A stretch of 64,000 nucleotides of DNA, taken from Magnolia sinica (lineage: Eukaryota; Streptophyta; Magnoliopsida; Magnoliales; Magnoliaceae). The notes below the pieces were generated by a model. The model was given only the letters and a program-made list of their open reading frames with translations, ran no database searches and was not told where the DNA came from. The translations under genes and the position numbers were made by a program. The stretch spans positions 34,217,001 through 34,281,000 of the forward strand of contig NC_080573.1 in NCBI RefSeq assembly GCF_029962835.1, read 5' to 3'. Below are positions 1-11,383 of the stretch, in pieces; positions within the stretch are counted from its first letter, which is position 1, and each line of letters starts with the position of its first letter.

Positions 1-95
1 ACCTAGCACCGACCATCAACCATTGGCTGGTAGCAGGGGGAGTAGCCAATCCGAATCCGTTTCCTTTATTTTCAGGTTAGTAAAAATGAAAGGTC

Positions 96-103
96 TATAA
101 AAG
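96..103 (+). promoter_or_regulatory. TATA box of the alpha-glucosidase gene
   Basis: TATAAAAG lies 58 bases before the ATG at 154. A start of transcription about 30 bases downstream would give a 5' leader of only 25-30 bases. Assigned from motif and spacing alone. Confidence 0.6.
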
Positions 104-153
104 ACGATAAGACGGACCTCTTTTCTCCTCGTCACACGAGGTCAAAGAAGAAA

Positions 154-371
154 ATGAGATCAAAAGCTTATCTTCTTCTGGTAGTTTTTTTATCTTCTTT
201 CTTCTTTCTCCCCCCTTTCTCTCTTTCAACTGAAGAACCTGTAGGGTACGGCTATGATCTTCGATCCGTCACCGTTAATCCCTCCGGAAAGTCGTTGACA
301 GCCCACTTGGGTCTCATCAAAAGCTCACCCATCTACGGACCCGATCTTCCCAATCTCATACTTCTCGCCAG
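154..371 (+). CDS. Alpha-glucosidase exon 1: signal peptide and N-terminus
   Basis: Encodes residues 1-72 and two bases of codon 73. Residues 5-25 are a run of L, V and F ending in a small-residue region, typical of a secretory signal. After it, [12 protein letters not shown] is the usual start of mature plant alpha-glucosidases. The donor is CCAG|GTAAGG. The split codon AG+C restores the conserved Ser of LLAS. The ATG is the first after the TATA box. Confidence 0.9.
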
Positions 372-3300
372 GTAAGGAGAAAGAATCAGCATACACAATT
401 GTTTCTGTGTATAACCCCAGGTAAGAATGATCGTGATCAATTGTTTCTATAGGCTATACACCGTTGTTTTGGTGTACGTTTAGCAAACCCGATCCGCTTT
501 GACTAGGAAGCGGGTTGACTTTGGCACGACGTGGTCCAAGCACTGTGGGTCCCACCGTGACGTATGTGCTTTATCCACGCCGTCCATCCGACTTTTCAGC
601 TCATTTGATGGTATGAGCTCAAGAATGATGGAGATCCAAAGCTCGAGTGGACCAAACCACAGAAAAATGTGGGGATTGAACGTCCACCGTTGAAAACTTC
701 TTGCAGGCACAGAAGTTTTGGATCAAGCTTATATTGTTTTTACCCTTCATCCAGGTCTGTATGACCTCATGAACAGGTTGGATGGCAAATAAAACATCAC
801 GGTGGACCGTAGGAATTTTTCAACGGTGGGCGTTCAATCCCCACTATTTTCTGTTGTGTGGTCCACTTGAGCTTTGAATCCGGATATTTTAACTGATTAC
901 CCAAAATGATCTGGAAAAACGGATGGACGGTGTGGATAAAACACATACATCACGGTGGGCCCCACAGAGCTTGAGCCACGTCCGGCCACAGGGATAAACT
1001 TGTTGCGGATGCGGCAGGCAATCCGCTTCCCTTTGACTCGGGATCCAAGATGAGGGGAATTAGATAATACTCGGGTTTTTCAGTGCTGAAAGTGGGACCC
1101 TTGGTTCAGCGATCCGGATCACTTTCCTGTCATGACCCATCGTGGATGGACCCCCGAAATTTCATAGAACAGAAGAACGTGGCCACTAATCCTGGGTCTT
1201 TTCAGTTGAATGTGGAGGACCGTTGATGTATTTCTGTTTTCAACCGTCCATTTGTTGGCGAGGTTGTCGAATTCAGGTCATTTTCGGGACGTAGTCCATC
1301 CATGGAAGGGCCAAGAAGATTAATGGTCTGGATCACTGGGATCATGGCTTCCCTTTTAACACTAGAAACCTCCATGTATACACCGGGCAAGGCTTTTGGA
1401 TGGACGGTTCATATGATTCCTCACACATCTTCGCTGAGCCCACACACGTGGACATATCATCTAACGCACACGCCACCACATGCTATTCTGGCCGACAGGT
1501 GCAATTCCAAGTCATCCATCAGAATGGACCACTGTTTAGATTCCATATCCCAAAAATCATGTCGGTCCACTAGTTAGGTGGGCGACAATTAGCTGAACAA
1601 ACGCACGGTTGTTAAAGAGCCCATCAAGTTACTTCTAATATCATGGCCCACCTACTGAATGGACCACCATTATCTTTGAGCCGCATGTGCATGGTTAGGT
1701 CCGCTGATGGATGGCTTGGATATTTCACCTGTCTGTCACGCTCGCATATGTGGTGGCGTGTGCATTGAATGATTTGTCCGCGCGCGCAGGCATCGCGAAG
1801 ATCATTTCCCCAATTCAATATCATCTTAAGGCAATGACACGGATTGCCTACTGACACTGTGAGCCCTACCATGATGTATGTGTTTTATCCACTGCGACCA
1901 TCCCATCTAGATCTCATTTTAGCTTATGATCTCAAGAAAAGAGGCAGATCAAAACCTCATATGGATCACACTACGGGAAATAATGTTGATTGAACGCCCT
2001 CCATTAAAAGATTCTTGTGGGTCAAAATAAATTTGGATCAAGCTGTTTTTTGTGTTTTCCTTTCATCTAGGTATTTCTAACCTAATAAACAGGTTGGATG
2101 GAAAACAAACATTACAGTGAGCCCTAGGAAGTTTTTAATGGTGAGCGTTCAATCACCACTGTTTTCATGTGGTGTGGCCCAACTGACATTTTAATCTGCC
2201 TCATTTTTGGGATCACACACTAAAACATTATCCAAAAATGGATGGACGGTGTCGATAAAATACATACATCATTTTGGGGCCCACAGATCACCGTTTAGTA
2301 GCGACTGGCAGTGTCAGTACGCAATCCACGGCGGCAATGGGCTGGGCTGGATCAGTCAAGCTGTCTACGGTTGGTCGGGTTTCGGCTGGGCCCGAGCTGT
2401 ATTTAAACGGGCTAAGCAGTCAAACCCCAGACAGACCCATTTACTAAACGGGTCAGGATTGCAATCCCAGCCCAACCCATCCATTAAATAAGTCTCAATT
2501 TAAGCATAGTATAACTCCCAAATTAGTATGTAAGAGATTCTGCATCATCCAAAGTACACATGTGGCCCACCTCACCTCTTGAGTGGAATGCTCTGATATT
2601 TTTCCTAGCTGACCTTTATGGTGGGCCAACCTTTTGGACGGTTTGGATGTCCTTCACACATGATGCATTGCTAAGGGACAGTAACAACATCGTTCAACTA
2701 GTTGCATGTGAGACAGGCCCATTTATTAAACTGGGACCTTGTTTTGTTAGCCCAAATACAACCCATTACCGGGCCAGCTTTTAATTTTCGTGGCCAGACC
2801 CACCAACGGCCATGCTTTGGTTTGAACTTCAGGCCCCATGTGTTGGATCTCGACCTGGCTCATTTGTCTGTTTTTAGTTAGTGAGCTGATATGATCATAG
2901 CCCATTGGAAAAGCCTCCTATTTGAAGAATTTTGGCAGCCGTCCAATCTTGATCCAAGGGCTATTAGGTGCGGGGCCCACCAACTAACAACTGACCAGTT
3001 GGAGAATTTTCCTTCTCTCTCAGCTTTGAAACAAATGAACGGTTGAGAGTCCGGATAACAGATGCGGACCACCAAAGATGGAACGTCCCAAAAGACATCA
3101 TCCCCCGCCAAACCACCCTCCCCCGTCGATTCCTACCGGAATACCACCAAAGCTCTTTGGAAAAGAGCTTATCCCTCTCGGAATCCGATCTCATCTTCAC
3201 CATCCACGCCACATCTCCATTTGGGTTCTCAGTGTCCCGCAGATCAACGGGCGACGTCCTCTTTGACACTTCGCCGGGGAAGTCAGATTCCGGCACCGGC

Positions 3301-6300
3301 CTCATTTTCAAGGACCAGTACATACAAGTCACTTCGACGCTTCCGGCAGATCGCGCCAACCTGTACGGCCTCGGCGAGCATACGAAGAAGACATTCCGCC
3401 TGGCCCACAATGAGACCTTAACGATGTGGAATTCGGATATTGGATCTGCTAATCTTGACCTCAACCTATATGGGTCCCATCCATTTTACATGGACATCAG
3501 ATCCGCGTCGTCTGATGCAAAATCAACGGCGGGGATGACGCATGGCGTCCTGTTGCTGAACAGCAACGGTATGGATGTTGTATATGGTGGGTCACACATC
3601 ACGTACAAAGTGATTGGTGGTCTCCTGGATTTCTATTTCTTTAGTGGGCCATCGCCGCAATCTGTGATGGAACAATACACGGAGCTCATCGGACGGCCAA
3701 CTCCAATGCCGTACTGGTCATTTGGTAAGCAATCACAACCGTTTCATGTAGCGTGGATGAAAATCCATTGGGATTGATCAAATCCCATTTCAAGGACTCA
3801 CTTCTCACACGTGCTGATGTCACACACGAGTGCCATTAGGACCGATCCAAGCCGCTCATCAAGCAGGCGCCCGTGTGCAGATGAACTCCTCCAAAATCAG
3901 GTTGGTTCACTCATCTGGTGGGCCCACGCACCTATGTTGAATGCGGATAGTTGGTCAGACTCTTTTAGCTTGGCCCACCCGATGGGCGGACTGTTATGAT
4001 TTTTGGACCACTGCGTGCATGCCATGGGTGGTACCTTATGAACGACCTGGATCATGAACACGTGTCATATGGCACGTGTGTTTGCCGAGTCCTTTCAGCT
4101 GGGTTCACTGTTTTCAGAAGTATCTATGTATCTGTGTAATATGTACGTATTGATGTATGTATCCGTGCATCTACGTATGTGTAGGTTTTCACCAGTGTAA
4201 ATACGGGTATAAGAACGTGTCTGATCTCGAAGGCGTGGTGGCTGGATATGCAAAGGCCAGGATTCCTCTTGAAGTCATGTGGACGGATATTGATTACATG
4301 GACGGATACAAAGATTTCACGCTCGATCCCGTCAACTTTCCGGCGGACCAGTTGAAGAAATTCGTTGATCGGCTTCACAGGAACGGCCAGAAATATGTCG
4401 TCATCTTAGATCCCGGTAATGAACTGAGTAAACTAGAATCGGCGAGTCGACTCACTGAGTCAGCTGAATTTACGGTGTTTCACTATTTTGAGTGTTTAAG
4501 TAACAAAAGAAATGTGATGGCCCACCTGAATCCCACTCAATCCCAAGGCCCCACACGGCACGTGTGTCAAATTGATGTCATTCTCCTTGTGGCATCCATA
4601 GTCTCTGTGCATTTTGGTCGAAAAGTCATTTGGAAAAATGGACGGTTAGAAAATGCCAGCCAACTATCCAGGGTGATCCATCCAAAAACTAGACCCGGCA
4701 GCCATGGTGAGGCCATCTAAATCATGCACACACATTGTCACCCCTAAATTCGGAATCCGGGCACTACTACTTCCCAAACTCCGGCGGTACTTACGTGCTG
4801 AGGAAGTGGCTCCGACCCACCCAAGCTCTAAGACTCCCAAAGCAGTACCCGGTTCGAATTGGGTTCCGAATTTGAGGTGTGACACACATGCCACATGGGA
4901 ACAGTAGGTAGGATTCAGAGAACATAGCCACGAAATTTAAAATAAAATTAAAACAAAAAAAAAAAAAAAGAAACACCTCTCTCTGTATGCGTGTGCGTGC
5001 GTGTGGGCAGATGTGCGCAGCTCACACCCAGATTGAGAGAGGCTCAAACACAACTAGTTATACTACCAACAGATTGGTTTGTGGGACCCACTATGGTATT
5101 TGTATAACATCCAACCGGTCTAGCAATGTAGTACGCCAAGAAAATGGAATGCTAAAAATCCGGTTGACCTAATTATCAGGTGGGTCACATCATTAAAGAA
5201 AAAAAAAACACTGAATAACCACCCAAAAACCTCCACATTCATTCTTATCCCATCTCACAGTTGGATCGACCTGATTTTTGAGGATACCATGCGGTAGTAC
5301 CATGGTGGAAGGGAAGGATGGCATACAAGCACCATGATTGGGTCCCCCAACTAGTTGTGTGTGAGCATTTCCCTCTTCACCCACAGACGCACCCCACACA
5401 AATATGAAACCAGATTCCTCTAAGTCATCCGAGTTAACTCGGCGTGTCAGCAATAAGACTCAACTGCACCATTGCTGCAGGCATCAATGTGAATGATACG
5501 TACGAAACATATGTTCGTGGCATGCAAGCTGACATCTTCATAAAGCGTGACGGCAAACCTTACCTCGGTAAGGTCTGGCCAGGACCCACCTACTTCCCTG
5601 ATTTCCTAGACCCAGCTGCAGTGAGCTTTTGGGGTCATGAGATCGCCATATTCCACCAGGTCATCCCATTCGACGGCCTTTGGATAGATATGAATGAAAT
5701 CTCAAATTTCGACTCCTCCCTTCCATCCCCCAACTCTACACTCGACGACCCACCTTACGATATCAACAATTCTGGGACCCGACGACCCATCAATGAAAAA
5801 ACAGTCGCTGCATCGTCCCTTCACTACGGCAATGTAACTGAATACAATGCCCACAACCTCTACGGGTTCTTGGAATCCAAAGCAACGAACAAGGCATTGA
5901 TCAAGGTCACTAGGAAGAGACCATTTGTACTCACGAGATCGACTTTCGTGGGGTCTGGCAAGTACGCGGCCCATTGGACGGGTGACAATGCTGCCACGTG
6001 GGATGATCTCGCATACTCAATTCCATCTATATTGAACTCTGGGCTGTTCGGGATTCCGATGGTTGGGGCTGACATTTGTGGGTTTGGTGGAAACACTAAT
6101 GAGGAGCTCTGCCGGCGATGGATTCAGGTACCCGAAACGGAACCATTATTTTCTTGCATTTGGTTATTTATATTTAAAACAAGAAATCTATGGCTTGTTT
6201 GGATGAACTATTGCAATATTTAGTTCAATGTCGAGGAAATGCAATTCTCTATCAGATACACAGTTTATGTTCCTTTCGAGTTGACTTGAAAGTAACATAA

Positions 6301-8805
6301 TTGCAACTTTTGTGAACAGAATTTTATTGCAATTTGTTCAGATGTGCACCCAAACGAGGCCTAAAATGAAATTAACAGCATCCAACCTCTGTTTTGAGTG
6401 GAATGTTAGTAAGTAGGTTGCTGCTTAGAAGTTCATTGCACACATGGAAATATTTAGTGTTGATCTAGTTCGTGAGTTGACTAGGTGAGTTTCATTGTCC
6501 CAAAGGGTGTAAGACCTAGTGGCCAGGTTTCTAGTGACTCCGCTTGAAATCCAGTCGGGTTGAGTTGGCCAAGTTTCAATTTGAGTTACTTTTTAGAACC
6601 ACAGGACAGGCCATAGCTGGACGGGGCGCATTCCAGTGGTACCGGGCTGTGGTAGGGTCCATGTGATGCACGACATCCAACCTTTCCATCAGATGCTTTA
6701 CCTCATTTTACCTTTACCCGATCCGAAGCTCAGGTGGGCCACATCAATTCAACAACTTGAGAGGGGACACCTGTGGTTGATTTGTGTGGGCACTCACAGT
6801 GATGTGTATATGAAATCCAGGCCATTCAAACCCTTCGACTAGCTTGGATAAAGTCTCAGGCCAAAAATCAGGCATTTTCCCCACTCATGTGGACCCCATG
6901 GAAAATTAAGTGTAGGCATCCCGCCCAACTTGTTTTCTGTGCTATAACCCACCTATAGGAATGATTTTTTTTAGCCCTGAGGGTAAGTTGAGGTGACACA
7001 TATGATGGAAGGGTTAGATGTCATTCATACATCATGTGGGCTCCGCCCACATCAGCCCCATTCGTGGTACCGGCAACACTGGATCACACCTCATCCGAAT
7101 GAGTCTGCAAAAAAAAAAAAAAAAACTAGTATCCCCACCCATCCAAATGGTAAGAGTTATCCAATCAACCAGGCTGAGTTGACTCGGCTTGTGTCCTGGG
7201 GACCGAGTCTCAGTAGAACCCAGTTGCAGCCAGACTTATCCATTAGAGCTGTACACGAGCAGCCTAAGCTCGGTAACTTGTTCGACTTGGCTTGAAAAAG
7301 CTGTTCGAACCAAGTTGAGCCATATTTTGGGTGCTCGGAATATTTCGAGTCGAGTTCGAGCTGGACATAGCTCGACTCGACTCAACTTTAAGTTATATAT
7401 AAAGTTTTTTTAAAAACCCCTACCCTACCCATACGCCCAAACTAGCAAGCCCTACTCGTTCTCCCTCCCTTTCACCCAAATCGCCTCATTTCTCCTTCCA
7501 ATTCGCCCAAATCGGTTGTCCGTCCGGCTACATTTCGTTCGTCTAGCGTCTGTCTGGCCATCTAGCGTTTTGTCCAACGGCATTTCTTTCAAAAGTGAGT
7601 CATATCCTCCAACTTCCACTCTCTCCATTTTTTCCAGTCATCCGAGTAGCGGAACCCATCCGACCAGCGACCACTGGCTGGATGGACCTGTTGAATGTAT
7701 ATTAAGTCCGACCAGTTCCGACCAGCGAACACTTGCTCAAAGACTCGAACTCGGCTCGAACTCTGCCGAGCTGAGCCGAGCATGAGCTGGGCAAAGCTCG
7801 TCTCGGCTCGACTCGCATACACATCAATTACCCATAATTCAACCAAGCTGAGTTGACTCAGAGAAATTCCGAGTCGAACTTGGTGATTTAAAAACAGTTC
7901 CTAGAATCAAATTAACGGTTGCTACCATGCAGTTAGGAGCATTCTATCCTTTCGCACGGGACCATTCGGACAAGGGATCAATCAGGCAAGAGCTCTATGT
8001 TTGGGACTCAGTTGCTTCATCCGCCAGAAAGGCGCTCGGGCTACGGTACCAGCTTCTCCCACACATCTACTCACTGATGTACGAGGCCCACATTAGCGGG
8101 ACACCCATCGCACGGCCCTTATTCTTCTCATTCCCCGAAGATGTCCAGACGTACGGTATCAGCACCCAGTTCCTGATTGGGAAGGGTCTGATGGTGTCGC
8201 CAGTCCTAACTCCGGGAGCAGTCTCAGTCCATGCATACTTCCCAGCAGGAAATTGGTTCAACCTCTTCAACTACTCACAGTCAGTGAGTGTAACTTCCGG
8301 TGAGTACATCACCCTCAACGCCCCGTCGGATACCATAAACGTGCATGTAAGGGGAGGGAATGTCATAACCATGCAAGGGGAAGCGATGACAACAGAGGCG
8401 GCCCGCCGGAGTGATTTCCAGCTATTGGTCGCACTTGATGAGAGTGGGACCTCTGTGGGGGAAGTGTTTTTGGACGATGGGGAGGAGGTGGAGATGGGAG
8501 GGGAAGGCGGGAGGTGGAGTCTGGTGAGGTTTGAAACTGGGGTCGAAGGGGATGCGGTGAAGGTCAGATCGACAGTGGTAAACAAGCAGTTTGCAGCCGA
8601 TCAAATGTGGGCCATTAAAAAGTTGGTTTTCCTTGGATTGAAGGAGGAACCGGCAGCAGTGAAGAGAGTTTCAATCAATGGGATTTCGAGTCCAAATTCG
8701 ACAATAAGAACTGGTTACGACGGAAATGGGAGGTTTGCGGTTGCTGAGATTACCGGATTGTCATTGCTCATTGGAGAGGAGTTCGAGTTGAAGTTACAAC
8801 GATAG
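154..8805 (+). CDS. Alpha-glucosidase, glycoside hydrolase family 31 (AGLU1-like), five exons
   Basis: Exons 154-371, 3024-3724, 4185-4415, 5481-6127 and 7933-8805 join in frame (intron phases 2, 1, 1, 0) into 2,670 nt, that is 889 residues and a TAG stop. All introns are GT-AG. The protein starts with a hydrophobic signal peptide (about residues 5-25), then a mutarotase-like beta domain (to about 285), a GH31 barrel (about 285-690) and C-terminal beta domains. Seen directly: GLWIDMNE with nucleophile D453, HWTGDN with acid/base D552, R536 in LTRS, WTDID (D341, D343) and the second family signature GADICGFGG. The R536-D552 and D453-D552 spacings fit human GAA. Family knowledge: such enzymes release glucose from the non-reducing ends of alpha-glucans or maltose in apoplast or vacuole. 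Similarity is closer to Arabidopsis AGLU1 than to the XYL1 alpha-xylosidase ([13 protein letters not shown] rather than WNDDDHMDGHKDF). Length is normal and no break was found. Substrate is inferred. Confidence 0.95.
505..1030. mobile_element. hAT-like MITE, copy 1, with perfect 8-bp target duplication
   Basis: The 8-mer CTTTGACT occurs at 497-504 and again at 1031-1038. The ends are inverted: GGAAGCGGGTTG on the left and GGAAGCGGATTG reading in from the right. Inside both ends come a GTGGGNCCCACC block and TATGTGYTTTATCCACRCCGTCCATCC in opposite directions. There is no coding capacity. An 8-bp duplication is the hallmark of hAT transposases. Confidence 0.8.
1195..1500. repeat. Dispersed repeat shared with 11700-11960
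   Basis: AGTTGAATGTGGA near the start, CATAGTCCAT-like sequence and AATGGTCTGGATCACTG recur in the same order at 11700-11960. Boundaries are uncertain and no class could be assigned. Confidence 0.5.
1837..2332. mobile_element. hAT-like MITE, copy 2
   Basis: GGCAATG flanks it at 1830-1836 and 2333-2339. The inverted ends share GGATTGCSTACTGACAC, followed inward by the family's GTGNGCCCTACC / GTGGGCCCC and TATGTRTTTTATC...CCATCC blocks. The interior (ATCAAGCTGTTTTTTGTGTTTTCCTTTCATC...) matches copy 1. Confidence 0.75.
3024..3724 (+). CDS. Alpha-glucosidase exon 2: N-terminal mutarotase-like domain
   Basis: Acceptor TTCTCTCTCAG|C. It encodes residues 73-306. [19 protein letters not shown] opens the exon, followed by the family landmarks [39 protein letters not shown] and [11 protein letters not shown]. 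It ends one base into Gly307 at G|GTAAGC. The N-terminal domain packs on the barrel and shapes the active site in this family. Confidence 0.92.
3725..5480 (+). other. Introns 2 (3725-4184) and 3 (4416-5480) of the alpha-glucosidase gene
   Basis: Intron 2 (460 bp) and intron 3 (1,065 bp) are GT-AG and phase 1. Exon 3 (4185-4415) lies between them. I see scattered GTGGGACCCAC motifs and an A-tract near 4955-4970, but no delimited element and no gene. Confidence 0.75.
4185..4415 (+). CDS. Alpha-glucosidase exon 3: start of the GH31 barrel
   Basis: Acceptor ATGTGTAG|GT, finishing Gly307. It encodes [11 protein letters not shown], then [18 protein letters not shown] (W339, D341, D343; substrate-pocket residues by family analogy) and ends in ILDPG at G|GTAATG, splitting Gly384. 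The open frame continues past the donor into intron 3, but that stretch has no family similarity, so the splice is preferred. Confidence 0.92.
5481..6127 (+). CDS. Alpha-glucosidase exon 4: both catalytic residues
   Basis: Acceptor ATTGCTGCAG|GC. It encodes residues 384-599: [14 protein letters not shown], the nucleophile motif [13 protein letters not shown] (D453), LTRSTF (R536), [10 protein letters not shown] (D552) and [17 protein letters not shown]-x-S/T sequons at NST, NNS and NVT suit a secreted glycoprotein. It ends in phase 0 at WIQ|GTACCC. Confidence 0.93.
6192..6361. mobile_element. Small Tourist-like MITE (170 bp)
   Basis: Ends GGCTTGTTTGGATGAACTAT and, reading in from the right, GGCCTCGTTTGGGTGCACAT. 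ATTGCAAT-type sequence follows inside both ends. The GG(C)CTNGTTTGG terminus is typical of PIF/Harbinger Tourist MITEs. Flanking TAT/TAA is only an approximate TWA duplication. Confidence 0.5.
6619..7096. mobile_element. MITE-like inverted-repeat element in intron 4
   Basis: The left end GGACGGGGCGCATTCCAGTG and the right end read inward (GGATGAGGTGTGATCCAGTG) match. They are followed on both sides by GGTACC-containing sequence, ATGTGATG and CATCYAACCYTTCCATC. No target duplication was found, so edges are approximate. Confidence 0.5.
7244..7826. mobile_element. Right-truncated copy of the TAGAGCTGTACACGAG element
   Basis: The left end TAGAGCTGTACACGAG (7244-7259) matches both ends of the element at 10194-10808. 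The interior is rich in CTCGACTCG and GAGTCGAG runs. The right end (CTCGACTCGCATACAC near 7820) is only a decayed match. Confidence 0.55.
7933..8805 (+). CDS. Alpha-glucosidase exon 5: end of barrel and C-terminal beta domains
   Basis: Acceptor CTACCATGCAG|TTA. It encodes residues 600-889, opening with [20 protein letters not shown], then [50 protein letters not shown] and [14 protein letters not shown]. The acidic [18 protein letters not shown] loop of the distal beta domain follows. The last residues FELKLQR carry no ER-retention signal. Confidence 0.93.
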   Translation, partial: LGAFYPFARDHSDKGSIRQELYVWDSVASSARKALGLRYQLLPHIYSLMYEAHISGTPIARPLFFSFPEDVQTYGISTQFLIGKGLMVSPVLTPGAVSVHAYFPAGNWFNLFNYSQSVSVTSGEYITLNAPSDTINVHVRGGNVITMQGEAMTTEAARRSDFQLLVALDESGTSVGEVFLDDGEEVEMGGEGGRWSLVRFETGVEGDAVKVRSTVVNKQFAADQMWAIKKLVFLGLKEEPAAVKRVSINGISSPNSTIRTGYDGNGRFAVAEITGLSLLIGEEFELKLQR

Positions 8806-10193
8806 AATTGTTGAAGACACATCAATGCAACCGTATGCATGGATTATTTCCTAGTTGCTGCAGCAGTGTTTTCCATTGCAGGTGATCTCAGTGATGTACT
8901 CCGGTGTGGGTTATTGATCAATCGTCGAAATAAAGATCTTAGTAGAAAGTCAACGGTGAGGATGGATCCAGTTCGTGATTTTGATGAGAATCTGACCAGA
9001 GAAGTCCATTTCAGCATGGATTGTTATATCAATACCATGAGGTTTCCTAACCCATGCAACGTGTGGAATATTTGATCCATCAATCATCTTGTGGGCCACT
9101 GTTGGAACAAATGGACAGTCAAAAAGAATAAGCAAATCCAGCCATCTGGTGGGGTATTTTAAAGAAATGAGTGAAGAAGGAGAACCATCAAATGAGTAAA
9201 CCGACGGCCTGACTTTTGGGCTGGGCTCCACCTGATGGACAGCTTGGATATTCCATACGTGTGCCAAATTGATACATGCATAGGCATGCAGGGGACGTGC
9301 TGTATGTCCAAGTGGATGGATCATATCTCGAAAGTTACCCTAACTGAACAATCCTAGTCATATGCTAGTGTTGAATTTGGACCGCTGACCACTTTCCTTT
9401 TCAAATGACAGCCACAAAGAGCATGGTTAGGAACTTGGGGCAATGAAAAATGTAAGATTTTCAGGATATGGCCCATCCACCACAAGGCCAACGAGTTGGA
9501 TGGTCGGATCTACTACGTATGCTTGACACTACCATGCAGGAGACTGTACAAAGCAGACAGTCACCATTTGAAGACTGTTCACCAGACGGGCAGAGAGAGA
9601 ACTGAATTTTCAAAGAGCTTTGCTAAGTGCACACTTGTGCAGTAAAGCTCTTGTACACGCCACACTTGTGGCAGCATGGGACGATCAGTCCGATATCCGA
9701 TCCATCCATCAGAAAGGAAAATGGTCAGTGGTCAGTGTTTTCCCTAGCTCAGGAATCGGGTTGATCCACAGGTCATGTGGGTCACACTTTTCAAAAGAAA
9801 TGTACGGTAATGAAAAATGATGGGTGTCCAAAAGGAGATTCAGCTGGTATGGACACAGTTAGACGCCAGGGCGGCAACCAGTCAACCACTCCTGTGACGT
9901 TTCTATAAACAACAACTTCCCAACGCAGAGAGAGGATGGCTTTTAGACACAGCAGCTTGGGGTCCACTCATTCAATCTCAAGTTGAGTTGCAACACGCCT
10001 GAGCCAGGGTTGACTCAGGGACGCGAGTCATTGTATCAAACTGGATCAGGTAGTACCGAATCCAAATCGGACTCAGTCGGAGTCTTAAACCATGACAGGG
10101 AGAAATCTCCTTCTTTATTCAACTAGAATGCTCTTAAATTTCTGAACTAGTCAGAATCCAATAAAGAAGTTTTTGATTCGCCACCGGTAGTGG
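8806..10193. other. 3' UTR and intergenic DNA downstream of the alpha-glucosidase gene
   Basis: Beyond the 3' UTR I see old MITE debris (GTGGGCCACT, CCACCTGATGGACAGCTTGGATATT near 9100-9260) and no supportable gene. Confidence 0.5.
8929..8934 (+). terminator. Candidate polyadenylation signal of the alpha-glucosidase gene
   Basis: AATAAA lies 124 bases after the TAG stop and is the first canonical hexamer downstream. Plant signals are loose, so this is tentative. Confidence 0.4.
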
Positions 10194-10808
10194 TAGAGCT
10201 GTAAACGAGTGGAGCTTGGCACAGCTCAGCTTGGCTTGGCCAGCAGCTAACCCCAGCTCAAACTCGGTCCTCGAGCCTAACTAGCCAGCTTGGCTCAGTT
10301 TGATCAGCAGCTCAGGCCAGTTTAAGTCAAGTTCAAGCCTATGCGACATTTTTTCAAACACATAAAATGCACTTTCAATCTCTCACATAATGCAAAACAG
10401 TAACAACACTTTACCGGTATTTCATTAAACACTCAGCAAGCAGCATCAAAAACAAGATATGAGGCAGTCCTATAATGTATAAGTTAGTTTTTTTTATAGT
10501 GATCTGTTTCGTATTCATTCCTTCCTCACCACCAGCCGATTCCGTGGATAATGTACACACCCGAAACAATACTTTGTTGAGTCGTTTCATCAAACACTTG
10601 GCAAGCAACATCAAGATAAAAATAAAGATAAAAATAACTAAGTCACCGAGCCAATTCAATTCAAGGTTCGAGTCAAGCATGAAATTTTTTTGAGCTCCAA
10701 AAACCAGCTCAACTCGGTCCGAAACCAATTTCAAGCAGAGGCGAGTCGAACTTTACCAAGTCGAGTCGAGCGAGCTGACCGAGCTAACTCGACTCGTGTA
10801 CAGCTCTA
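10194..10808. mobile_element. Inverted-repeat DNA element, TAGAGCTGTACACGAG family (615 bp)
   Basis: TAGAGCTGTAAACGAG at 10194-10209 and its inverse CTCGTGTACAGCTCTA at 10793-10808 bound the element. Both flanks are rich in GCTCGGCTTGG/GAGTCGAGC motifs, which continue the inverted relationship. The middle (10380-10660) is AT-rich with repeated CATCAAACACT and GCAAGCAACATCAA. No coding sequence and no clear target duplication. Confidence 0.65.
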
Positions 10809-11383
10809 ATGACCACCCATGAACATGACCAAAGCCATGAAACATAAGGGATGAATGTACCAAAATCCAAAGCATCCAAATGTGGGCCACACTATGGATA
10901 TGGTGTGTCTGAAATTGGATCAACAGGACAATTCAACCTATTAATAATGGATATCCGTTTGTTGGGTTTGGGCCATTGACAACTTTTCATTCTAAGGGTT
11001 AGGACTTCTATAATTGGAACATTTTGGAATGGGGTACATGTGTGGCTGTGCTTTGATGGTCATATACCATGGAAGAGGTCCTGTAAACTACATTTGGATA
11101 AGAGACGATCAAAGTGGAAACTATAAAATTGTAATCACACCTGGTATTCACAATGAGGTATATAGCCCTCAAGTTGCAGTAGAGTCCTGTCTGGCTCATT
11201 TCAAACAGTGGATCAACTCGAAATTCGGCTGAGTCAACTCGACTCAACAAGATTTCCAGCTCGATCTCTTGGAAACTCGCTTGCTGGTATGATGCAGTCA
11301 GGGCCTGACAAGATTTGTCAAGTCAGCTCAAAAACTCAGTTGACTCGAAATGACTCACATTGTAAGCTCCTAAAAAAAACAAA

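Larger units (their letters stand above)
372..3023 (+). other. Intron 1 of the alpha-glucosidase gene (2,652 bp), MITE-rich
   Basis: GT-AG phase 2 intron. It holds two delimited hAT-like MITEs (505-1030 and 1837-2332), one copy of another dispersed repeat (about 1195-1500), and further GTGGGCC-rich debris around 2560-2780. No coding sequence of its own was seen. Confidence 0.85.
6128..7932 (+). other. Intron 4 of the alpha-glucosidase gene (1,805 bp)
   Basis: GT-AG phase 0 intron. It holds three inverted-repeat elements in series: a small Tourist-like one (6192-6361), a GTGGGCC-type one (about 6619-7096) and part of the TAGAGCTGTACACGAG family (from 7244). An A-tract lies near 7109-7125. Confidence 0.8.

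Noticed and set aside
2964-3464. 166-residue minus-strand frame opposite exon 2
   Set aside because: It is the antisense shadow of the alpha-glucosidase coding exon, which has clear family motifs on plus.
5193-5453. Frames in intron 3 as an extra exon of the alpha-glucosidase
   Set aside because: Joining 4415 to 5481 gives the continuous family sequence [15 protein letters not shown] with nothing missing.
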